Origin: Candidatus Competibacteraceae bacterium
GTDB taxonomy: Bacteria; Pseudomonadota; Gammaproteobacteria; Competibacterales; Competibacteraceae
DNA length: 13,414 bases
NCBI GenBank assembly: GCA_007120095.1
Contig: SKOM01000188.1
Coordinates: 1 to 13,414 of the forward strand
Reading direction: 5' to 3'
Part shown: in pieces, positions 7,385 to 13,414 of the stretch
How positions within the stretch are numbered: position 1 is the first letter of the stretch
Layout: every line of letters begins with the position of its first letter
Translations under genes and position numbers: made by a program
The notes under the pieces: generated by a model
Databases searched by the model: none
Seen by the model: the letters and a program-made list of their open reading frames with translations, nothing else
What the model was told of the DNA's origin: nothing

Positions 7385-8718
7385 GTCAGGCCGGCTGGGA
7401 AGCCCACCACGCACGCGTGGCTGCCATAGCGGCGGCACTGGCCGAGTCCAGCGGGCCGGTGCGGCTGCGCAAGCCCACCAGTAACCTGTTCCGGCCGCGT
7501 GAGGATTCCACACGCACCGCGCTGGATGTCGCCGCGCTGAACCATGTCATCGAGATCGATGCCGAGGCGGGCGCCGCTGAGGTCGAGGGCATGGTCACCT
7601 ACGCCGATCTGGTCGCTGCCACCCTGCCGCAGGGGCTGGCGCCGGCCATCGTGCCGGAACTCAAGAGCATCACGGTCGGTGGTGCAACCACCGGAATCGG
7701 CATCGAATCGGGGGCGTTCCGCTACGGGCTGGTGCACGACACCATCCACGAGCTTGATGTGCTGGTCGCCGATGGCCGCGTATTGACCTGTTCGCGCGAT
7801 AAGCACCCGGAACTGTTCTACGGCTTTCCTAATTCCTACGGCAGCCTGGGCTACGCTACTCGGGTTCGTGTCGGCTTGATTCCGGTGCAACCCTACGTAC
7901 GGCTTGAACACACCCGTTACCGCGACCCCGAACGCCTGTTTGCGGCGATCAGCGATGAGTGTGCCCAGCCGACCTGCGACTATCTCGACGGTGTGTACTT
8001 CGCACCCGGCGAGTTCGTGCTGACACGGGCGCAGTGTGTCGAATCCCTCCCAGCGAACACTCCGGTCAGTGATTACACCTGGATGCACCAGTACTGGCGC
8101 AGTCTGCGTGGGCGGCACGAGGATTATCTGACCATCCATGATTACCTGTGGCGCTGGGATACCGACTGGTTCTGGTGCAGCCGCAATGTTTTTGCTCATC
8201 GGGCACCCGTGCGGTTGCTGCTGGGGCGCAAACGTCTATCCAGCGTTACTTACCAGAAGATCATGCGCGCCAGTCGCCGCTGGCCGCTGAGTCTCATCCA
8301 GTCGATTCGCCCGCGCACCGAGTCGGTGATTCAAGATGTGGATATCCCCATCGCCAACGCCGCCGCGTTCCTGAGTGACTTCGAGGCCGAAATCGGCATC
8401 CGCCCAGTGTGGATCTGCCCGTTCATCGTACCCGATCAGCAGTTTTCGCTGTTCAGTCTGCGCACCGACACCCCGTACATTAACTTCGGCTTCTGGGACA
8501 TGGTGCGCTCCAATGAGCCGGACGGCTACTACAATACCCGGGTCGAAGCCCTGGTCGCCCACCACGGCGGCAAGAAAAGCCTGTACTCGCGCAGCACCTA
8601 CGACGAGCCGACCTTCTGGAGGGAGTACAACCGGCAAGCCTACCAGGCGCTCAAACACGAATGCGATCCCGACGGGCGGTTTCCCGGACTCTACGAGAAA
8701 GCGGTGCAGCGGCAATAA
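7381..8718 (+). CDS. FAD-binding oxidoreductase, DHCR24/Rv0449c-like, partner of the methyltransferase
   Basis: The start chosen is ATG 7381, which overlaps the cfa stop as ATGA and gives 445 residues. A longer frame from 7222 would run through the conserved end of cfa and is not credible. Residues about 22-165 form a PCMH-type FAD domain (FAD_binding_4), with SITVGGATTGIGIESGAFRY at 97-116 as the flavin-loop signature. The C-terminus (about 400-441) has the WREYNRQAY and GRFPGLYEKAV pattern seen in DHCR24-like reductases. No signal peptide or clear membrane segment is seen. By family it reduces or oxidises a carbon-carbon bond. Coupled translation with a Cfa-type methyltransferase is the arrangement of the 10-methyl fatty acid pathway, where such an enzyme reduces the methylene intermediate. 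That role is inferred here. Confidence 0.85.
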   Translation: MSQAGWEAHHARVAAIAAALAESSGPVRLRKPTSNLFRPREDSTRTALDVAALNHVIEIDAEAGAAEVEGMVTYADLVAATLPQGLAPAIVPELKSITVGGATTGIGIESGAFRYGLVHDTIHELDVLVADGRVLTCSRDKHPELFYGFPNSYGSLGYATRVRVGLIPVQPYVRLEHTRYRDPERLFAAISDECAQPTCDYLDGVYFAPGEFVLTRAQCVESLPANTPVSDYTWMHQYWRSLRGRHEDYLTIHDYLWRWDTDWFWCSRNVFAHRAPVRLLLGRKRLSSVTYQKIMRASRRWPLSLIQSIRPRTESVIQDVDIPIANAAAFLSDFEAEIGIRPVWICPFIVPDQQFSLFSLRTDTPYINFGFWDMVRSNEPDGYYNTRVEALVAHHGGKKSLYSRSTYDEPTFWREYNRQAYQALKHECDPDGRFPGLYEKAVQRQ

Positions 8719-8752
8719 GGCTGGGGGTAATCTTCCCGCGAGGTGCCTTCTA

Positions 8753-8781
8753 GTGGCATTACTGGCTAATCCGTGTAAAAT
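8753..8781 (+). promoter_or_regulatory. Predicted hipBA promoter
   Basis: GTGGCA (8753-8758, 4 of 6) and TAAAAT (8776-8781, 5 of 6) are separated by 17 bp. The -10 lies within the left arm of the palindromic operator, so a bound repressor would block RNA polymerase. Transcription would start near 8788, about 45 bases before hipB. No terminator is visible after the flavoenzyme gene, so some read-through into hipBA is possible. Confidence 0.45.
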
Positions 8782-8806
8782 AGATTTTACACGTCAGGCC
8801 GTGTAA
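8772..8806 (+). promoter_or_regulatory. hipBA operator: perfect 22-bp palindrome plus an extra half-site
   Basis: Ten-base arms CGTGTAAAAT (8772-8781) and ATTTTACACG (8784-8793) flank a two-base centre, with no mismatch. CCGTGTAA at 8771-8778 recurs at 8799-8806, 28 bp away on the same strand, as a possible additional half-site. The position, 39 bp before the hipB start and over the likely -10 box, is as expected for HipB autorepression. The sequence differs from the E. coli operator, TATCC and GGATA separated by 8 bases. Confidence 0.7.
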
Positions 8807-8832
8807 CTCTGCCGCCATACAGGAACACCAGG

Positions 8833-9090
8833 ATGTTGATTCACAAACCGAATGATTTAGCCCAATTTTATCGAGACCAGCGCAAACTGCGCGGCCAATC
8901 ACAAACCTGGATTGCCCAGAACGCCGCGCTGCGGCAGGACACGGTGTCCAAGTTTGAAATCAGCCCTGACAATACGCGGATCGACACGCTGTTTCGGTTG
9001 CTTGCCGCGCTGGATCTGGAACTGCATCTTGTACCTAAAGGTGGGGCTGATCCGGCTTCCGGTCAATCGGGCTGGACTGAGCCGTGGTAA
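8833..9090 (+). CDS. hipB: HipB-type HTH antitoxin and autorepressor
   Basis: The 85-residue protein is similar in length to E. coli HipB (88). It carries an XRE-type helix-turn-helix at about 22-42 (QTWIAQNAALRQDTVSKFE, with recognition helix near RQDTVSKFE). The PDNTRIDTLFRLLAALDLEL segment at 45-64 matches the E. coli pattern of a dimerising helix and strand. The tail after 68 is Gly/Pro/Ser-rich, probably disordered, and ends in WTEPW. E. coli HipB also ends in Trp, in a tail reported to matter for Lon degradation. It should neutralise HipA and repress the operon through the palindrome at 8772-8793. AGGAA at 8821-8825 supports the ATG at 8833. The 3' end overlaps hipA by 7 bases. Confidence 0.88.
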   Translation: MLIHKPNDLAQFYRDQRKLRGQSQTWIAQNAALRQDTVSKFEISPDNTRIDTLFRLLAALDLELHLVPKGGADPASGQSGWTEPW

Positions 9091-10385
9091 CCGTGTCTCA
9101 AACCCTCGGCGTCTGGATGAACAGTTTACAGGTAGGTGCGCTGACCAAAGCATCCACGGGGGAGCTGGCATTTCGCTACCTGCCCGAATGGCTGGCCACT
9201 CCCGGCGCACGTCCCATTTCGCTGTCCATGCCCTTGCGTCATCAACCCCATAAGGGGGATATGGTTTTCAATTACTTCGACAATTTGCTGCCGGACAATC
9301 CAGCGATTCGCGAGCGCATCCAAGCTCGCTTCAAAGTGCGGACTTCGCATCCCTTCGATCTCTTAGCAGCCATCGGCATGGATTGTGTGGGTGCGCTGCA
9401 GATAGCTCCCGAGGATGAACCGCTACAGGATGTCCGCCGCATTGCCGGTGAACCCTTATCAGACACGCGGATTGCCACACTGCTGAGCAATTACCGATCC
9501 GCGCCGCTGGGCATGTCGGCTGATGCGGACGATACATTTCGCATTTCCATTGCGGGTGCCCAAGAAAAAACGGCACTGCTTTGGCAGCACGGATGGCAGC
9601 GCCCACTGGGTCCGACACCGACCACCCACATCCTCAAGCTGCCGATGGGCGTTATGGCCCATTCGGGCATCGATCTGCGCGACAGTTGTGAGAACGAATG
9701 GCTGTGTCTGAAAATAGCCCAGGCGTTTGGCCTGCCCGTCTGCAATGCCGAGGTGCGATATTTCGACGCCATCAAGGTGCTGGTCGTGGAGCGTTTTGAT
9801 CGGCGCAGAACAGAAGATTGGATTATACGCCTACCGCAAGAAGATTTTTGTCAGGCACTGGGCTATTCGCCAAACCTCAAATACGAAAGTGATGGCGGAC
9901 CGGGCGTGGTCGAAATTATGCAGCTTCTGCAATATTCGAGCGCAGCGAAGCAAGATCGGGCGCAATTGTTCACTAGCCTGGTGTTATTTTGGCTCATGGC
10001 GGCGATTGATGGCCATGCCAAAAACTTCAGCGTGTTTATAGAAGCCGGAGGCCGTTTCAGACTTACTCCACTCTACGATATAATTTCGGCTTATCCCCTG
10101 ATCGCAAACCAACAAATCGCCCGGCAGAAACTCAAAATGGCGATGGCGCTACACGGTAAAAATCGCCATTATCACTGGCACAGTCTGCAAGCCCGCCATT
10201 TTTTCAGCACAGCCGAGCGAGTGGGGCTGCCCGTCGAAACGGCACGCGACCTATTCACCGACCTATTGGCGAGAGTCGATAGCGTCATCAGCGCAGTAGA
10301 GGCGCTACTGCCACCTGACTTCCCAGAGGCCATCGCTGCACCGATCTTTGCCGGTATGCGGGATCGGCGCAATCTGGGAAGATAA
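9084..10385 (+). CDS. hipA: HipA-type Ser/Thr kinase toxin
   Basis: This 433-residue protein closely resembles E. coli HipA (440) along its length. The N-terminal subdomain (about 5-105) includes FNYFDNLLPD at 62-71. The kinase core has Ser155 in RISIAGAQEKTALL, equivalent to the autophosphorylated Ser150 of E. coli, and Lys185 in THILKLP. The catalytic and metal sites are Asp309 in IDGHAKN and Asp332 in YDIISA. All key residues are present, so the toxin should be active. In E. coli it phosphorylates glutamyl-tRNA synthetase (GltX), halting translation and promoting persistence; the same target is likely here but not shown. The start is GTG 9084, inside the end of hipB, implying coupled translation; GTG 9093 is an alternative. 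No ATG start is available. Confidence 0.93.
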   Translation: MVTVSQTLGVWMNSLQVGALTKASTGELAFRYLPEWLATPGARPISLSMPLRHQPHKGDMVFNYFDNLLPDNPAIRERIQARFKVRTSHPFDLLAAIGMDCVGALQIAPEDEPLQDVRRIAGEPLSDTRIATLLSNYRSAPLGMSADADDTFRISIAGAQEKTALLWQHGWQRPLGPTPTTHILKLPMGVMAHSGIDLRDSCENEWLCLKIAQAFGLPVCNAEVRYFDAIKVLVVERFDRRRTEDWIIRLPQEDFCQALGYSPNLKYESDGGPGVVEIMQLLQYSSAAKQDRAQLFTSLVLFWLMAAIDGHAKNFSVFIEAGGRFRLTPLYDIISAYPLIANQQIARQKLKMAMALHGKNRHYHWHSLQARHFFSTAERVGLPVETARDLFTDLLARVDSVISAVEALLPPDFPEAIAAPIFAGMRDRRNLGR

Positions 10386-10395
10386 ATCGGCTGGT

Positions 10396-10521
10396 TTAAG
10401 GCGCGGTATTTGGCTGCGTAGTCGCGATAATCGGTTTGTCGTATTCATCGACTAGGACAACGACCCGCTGCCCGGTGTGGGTATGGGCTTCAATGTGCAG
10501 TTTGCGTCGAGTGCAGGTCAT
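10396..10521 (-). pseudogene. Relic of an AAA-ATPase-like (PF09820-type) gene
   Basis: A 41-codon minus-strand frame, ATG at 10521 to TAA at 10396, contains GQRVVVLVDEYDKPI at residues 17-31. This is the Walker B region typical of the AAA-ATPase-like proteins often fused to a PD-(D/E)XK nuclease domain (PF09820 with PF08011), whose members have several hundred residues. The preceding LHIEAHTHT also fits the family helix before this strand. A stop codon lies just upstream in frame and the similarity ends within a few codons downstream. No Walker A or nuclease part is visible in the remaining 209-bp gap between hipA and prfC. I read it as a decayed internal fragment rather than a working gene. 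Expression as a small peptide cannot be excluded. Confidence 0.6.
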
Positions 10522-10594
10522 GATCGGTCAAGCGTGGCGATGGGTTGAGGGTTGAGTATAGTTGGGGTGAACGGTCTGAACGCTTACGATAAGG

Positions 10595-12199
10595 CTAAAC
10601 ACTGCCCGACCCACCGTGTTCCCGAGTAGCCTTGAACTGGATCTCCGGCCAGCGCTCCATGGTCATTTGTAAATTGACCCGCGTTGGGGCGATATACACC
10701 AGTTCACCGCCATGATCGATGGCCAGATTCGCCAGCGCCTTGTCTTTGAACTGCTCCAATTGACGGCTATCTGCGCACGTCACCCAACGGGCGGTTTGCA
10801 CCGGTACGTTTTCAAACGCCGCATCGACGTTATATTCCGTCTTTAAGCGATGCGCGACCACATCGAATTGCAATATACCGATCGCGCCTAAAATCAAGTC
10901 ATTACTGGTCAGCGGCTTAAACAACTGAGTGGCCCCCTCTTCGCACAGTTGCTGCAACCCTTTCTGCAATTGTTTCATCTTTAAGGGATCACGCAGTTGT
11001 GCGCGGCGAAATAATTCCGGGGCGAAATTAGGAACGCCGGTGAATGCCAGCGATTCGCCTTGGGTAAAGGTATCACCGATGCGAATGGTGCCATGATTAT
11101 GCAGACCGATAATATCGCCCGGATACGCTTGGTCAGCATGATCCCGATCCCCGGCCATAAACGTCAGCGCATCCGCGATGCGGACTTCACGGCCAATACG
11201 CACATGCTGTAACTTGCTGCCTTTGGTGAAGGTTCCCGAACAAATCCGCACAAACGCGACGCGATCCCGGTGTTGAGGGTCCATATTGGCTTGGATTTTA
11301 AATACAAATCCGGAAAATGTCTCTTCTGTGGGGACGACTTCACGGCTGTCGGTCGGCATAGGCCGCGGGGGGGGTGCATGAGCCACGAAATCGTCTAATA
11401 ATTCCTGAATGCCAAAGTTGTTAATCGCCGAGCCAAAAAACACCGGCGTCTGGCGTCCGGCTAGGTATTCAGCCAGATCAAATTCATGCGAGGCACCCAC
11501 CACCAGTTCCAACTCGTCGCGCAATTCCTGCGCCTGACTGCCGAGCAGTTGATCAAGACGCGGGTTATCTAAGCCCTGGATGATTTCTCCTTGCTGCATT
11601 TTGCCCCCGTGGGTGGACGAGAACAGGTGTACCGTGTCGCGTTTGATGTGGTATACCCCTTTAAAGCGTTTACCCATGCCAATGGGCCAGGTGACCGGGG
11701 CGCACTGGATGTTAAGTACCGATTCGACTTCATCCAGTAGCTCGATGGCTTCACGCCCTTCACGGTCGAGCTTATTGATAAAGGTCATAATCGGGGTATC
11801 CCGCAGGCGACAGACCTCCATCAGTTTGATGGTACGCTCCTCAACGCCCTTGGCTACGTCAATCACCATCAACGCGGAATCGACAGCGGTCAGAGTGCGA
11901 TACGTATCCTCGGAGAAATCCTGGTGACCGGGGGTATCCAGAAGATTGATAATGCAGTCTTTATAGGGGAACTGCATCACCGATGAGGTGACGGAAATCC
12001 CGCGCTGTTTTTCCAGTTCCATCCAATCCGAGGTCGCATGACGCGCTGCTTTACGACCTTTAACCGTACCGGCAAGCTGAATCGCCCCGCCGTATAACAG
12101 CAGTTTTTCAGTGACGGTGGTTTTACCCGCGTCGGGGTGAGAAATAATCGCAAAAGTCCGGCGGCGCGAGATTTCACGCGCAAGTAAGGTGTTTGACAT
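10595..12199 (-). CDS. prfC: Peptide chain release factor 3 (RF3), translational GTPase
   Basis: The 534-residue protein has normal RF3 length (E. coli 529) and all GTPase motifs: G1 HPDAGKTT (21-28), switch I around RGISVTSSV (66-74), G3 DTPGH (88-92), G4 NKLD (142-145) and G5 GSAIN (256-260). The RF3-specific second and third domains follow (about 290-530), including KIQANMDPQHRDRVAF and LQFDVVAHRLKTEYNV. RF3 uses GTP to remove RF1 or RF2 from the ribosome after peptide release. The ATG at 12199 has only a weak, distant GGAAA upstream, but the N-terminal SRRRTFAIISHPDAGK aligns with E. coli RF3, so the start is sound. It follows the TRAP permease gene by 36 bp on the same strand. No convincing terminator was found downstream. 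Confidence 0.97.
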   Translation of the reverse strand: MSNTLLAREISRRRTFAIISHPDAGKTTVTEKLLLYGGAIQLAGTVKGRKAARHATSDWMELEKQRGISVTSSVMQFPYKDCIINLLDTPGHQDFSEDTYRTLTAVDSALMVIDVAKGVEERTIKLMEVCRLRDTPIMTFINKLDREGREAIELLDEVESVLNIQCAPVTWPIGMGKRFKGVYHIKRDTVHLFSSTHGGKMQQGEIIQGLDNPRLDQLLGSQAQELRDELELVVGASHEFDLAEYLAGRQTPVFFGSAINNFGIQELLDDFVAHAPPPRPMPTDSREVVPTEETFSGFVFKIQANMDPQHRDRVAFVRICSGTFTKGSKLQHVRIGREVRIADALTFMAGDRDHADQAYPGDIIGLHNHGTIRIGDTFTQGESLAFTGVPNFAPELFRRAQLRDPLKMKQLQKGLQQLCEEGATQLFKPLTSNDLILGAIGILQFDVVAHRLKTEYNVDAAFENVPVQTARWVTCADSRQLEQFKDKALANLAIDHGGELVYIAPTRVNLQMTMERWPEIQFKATREHGGSGSV

Positions 12200-12235
12200 A
12201 GTTTAGCAATTTCCATCGACAGAAAAGTGACCGGC

Positions 12236-13414
12236 TCAGATCATGCCCAGTCGGGTGGGTAGCCATAAGACAATCATCGGCATGGCCACCAGCAGCGCCA
12301 GACGCACCACATCGGCCAGCACAAACGGTAGCGTGCCGAGAAAAATCGCTTTTAACGGTAACTCAGGGGCGACACTGCGGATGACAAATAGATTCATACC
12401 CACCGGCGGGGTGATCAAGCCTAATTCTACGGTGACCACGGCGATAATGCCAAACCAGATCGGATCAAAACCACTGTCGATAATCAAGGGGTAAAGTATC
12501 GGCACGGTCAGCAAGATCATGGCCAGACTGTCCATAATACAGCCGAAGAGCACAAAAAACAGCAAAATCAGCACTAATACCTGCCACGGTTCTAACCCCA
12601 TAGCCCGCACGGTATCAACCAGTTGCCAAGTGATCTGCGAGACCGATAAGAGATAACCGAAGATTTCCGCACCGATTAAGATCAAGAAAATCGCTGCCGA
12701 AATGCGTAAGGTCTCATGCAAAGCCGCCTTAAACTCCCCCCAGCCGATGCCGCGCACTAACGCGAATAACAGCGCCAAAAAAGCCCCCGCACCGGCGGCC
12801 TCTGTCGGCGTAAACACCCCGCTGTACAACCCGCCCATCACCAGGAGAAATAACACCAGCACCGGTATGGCGCGTAATAAGACCTGGGAACCGGGGGTGT
12901 GATCGGTCAACCGCTGCCCGCCCAGCTCGGGACGCCACCACACGAGGATCATGATGGTCAGCACATACAGCCCATAGGCCAGCACACCGGGAATAATCCC
13001 GGCGACAAATAAGGTGGCTACCGATTGCTCGGTCATCAACGCATACAGCAACAGGGCGATGCTGGGAGGAATCATAATCCCTAAGGTGCCACCCGCAGCC
13101 AGTGAGCCGGCGGCTAGGCGCGGACTGTACCCCTGAGCCTGCATTTCCGGCAACGCCACGCGGGTCATGGTAGCCGCCGTCGCCAGCGAAGAACCGGATA
13201 CGGCGGAAAAGCCACCGCAGGCCGTCACGGCCGCCAAAGCTAGCCCACCGTTCCAACCCCGCAGCACGCGCCGGGCAGAGGCAAACAAATCCGCTGATAG
13301 CCCGGCCCGCGCCGCAAAACTCCCCATGAGAATAAACAGCGGGATCATGGTAAAAGAGTAGGTGCTGGCGACTTCGAACGGGGCATTTTCCAGCACCGCC
13401 AGCGCCGGCCCCAG
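12236..13414 (-). CDS. dctM: TRAP transporter large permease (DctM family), 5' end cut by window
   Basis: The frame stays open to the right edge, so 392 codons are visible and probably a few tens of N-terminal residues are missing (family members are about 425-440). An internal GTG at 13396 is not a credible start. The protein is a multi-spanning inner-membrane subunit with about ten or more hydrophobic segments. Family signatures include IPLFILMG near the visible start, the AVSGSSLATAATMTRVALPEM block, GTLGIMIPPSIALLLYA, and PTEAAGAGAFLALL. The C-terminal half has ELGLITPPVGMNLFVI. With a small permease (DctQ) and a periplasmic binding protein (DctP), such subunits import carboxylic acids by sodium or proton gradient. 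Neither partner is in the window; they would lie to the right. The substrate is unknown. Confidence 0.92.
   Translation of the reverse strand: MGPALAVLENAPFEVASTYSFTMIPLFILMGSFAARAGLSADLFASARRVLRGWNGGLALAAVTACGGFSAVSGSSLATAATMTRVALPEMQAQGYSPRLAAGSLAAGGTLGIMIPPSIALLLYALMTEQSVATLFVAGIIPGVLAYGLYVLTIMILVWWRPELGGQRLTDHTPGSQVLLRAIPVLVLFLLVMGGLYSGVFTPTEAAGAGAFLALLFALVRGIGWGEFKAALHETLRISAAIFLILIGAEIFGYLLSVSQITWQLVDTVRAMGLEPWQVLVLILLFFVLFGCIMDSLAMILLTVPILYPLIIDSGFDPIWFGIIAVVTVELGLITPPVGMNLFVIRSVAPELPLKAIFLGTLPFVLADVVRLALLVAMPMIVLWLPTRLGMI

Noticed and set aside
10568..10582. TGAACG repeated at 10568 and 10577 as a prfC terminator or regulatory repeat
   Set aside because: It is a short direct, not inverted, repeat, with no stem or T tract following on the minus strand.
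8719..10594. hipBA as part of a mobile element
   Set aside because: No integrase, transposase, tRNA, terminal inverted repeat or convincing flanking direct repeat is visible; base composition by eye is similar to the neighbours.
1..13414. CRISPR array, tRNA, rRNA or riboswitch
   Set aside because: No regularly spaced repeats, no cloverleaf with a CCA-type end, no rRNA segments and no riboswitch core that I recognise were seen on either strand.

Overview
The window reads as an ordinary chromosomal stretch of a Gram-negative bacterium, most likely a gammaproteobacterium. The grounds are moderately GC-rich sequence by eye, an outer-membrane barrel ending in phenylalanine, periplasmic enzymes with Sec signals, an RF3 (prfC) and a HipBA module that both closely resemble the Escherichia coli proteins, plus PotABC and TRAP transport genes. 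I cannot name a genus from sequence alone. No tRNA, rRNA, CRISPR array, insertion sequence or integrase is visible, and no gap between genes exceeds 300 bases.

Layout, left to right. (1) 1-1449, plus strand: 3' part of a DUF1302-like outer-membrane protein, ending in a hairpin shared with the convergent gene. (2) 3070-1455, minus strand: a two-gene envelope unit of an exported trypsin-like protease followed by an exported Sel1-repeat/SLT lytic transglycosylase. (3) 3318-6118, plus strand: potA-potB-potC, a tightly packed polyamine-type ABC transporter core without its binding protein, behind a good sigma70-like promoter. (4) 6254-8718, plus strand: a cyclopropane-synthase-family methyltransferase whose stop codon overlaps the start of an FAD-binding oxidoreductase of the DHCR24/Rv0449c type. 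This pair is the most interesting metabolic content, because it is the arrangement used elsewhere to make methyl-branched (10-methyl) fatty acids. (5) 8833-10385, plus strand: a complete hipB-hipA toxin-antitoxin operon with a perfect 22-bp palindrome over its likely -10 box. (6) 10396-10521, minus strand: a 41-codon relic of an AAA-ATPase-like (PF09820-type) gene. (7) 13414-10595, minus strand: the 3' part of a TRAP transporter large permease (dctM), then prfC 36 bp downstream.

Functionally the window mixes housekeeping (prfC), envelope maintenance (protease, transglycosylase, outer-membrane protein), uptake (PotABC, TRAP), membrane-lipid modification (methyltransferase plus flavoenzyme) and a stress or persistence module (HipBA). 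I do not see a single undescribed multi-gene system. The items most worth checking are the lipid pair, the HipBA operator and degron-like tail, and the relic beside hipA, which suggests the hipBA-prfC junction has gained and lost genes.
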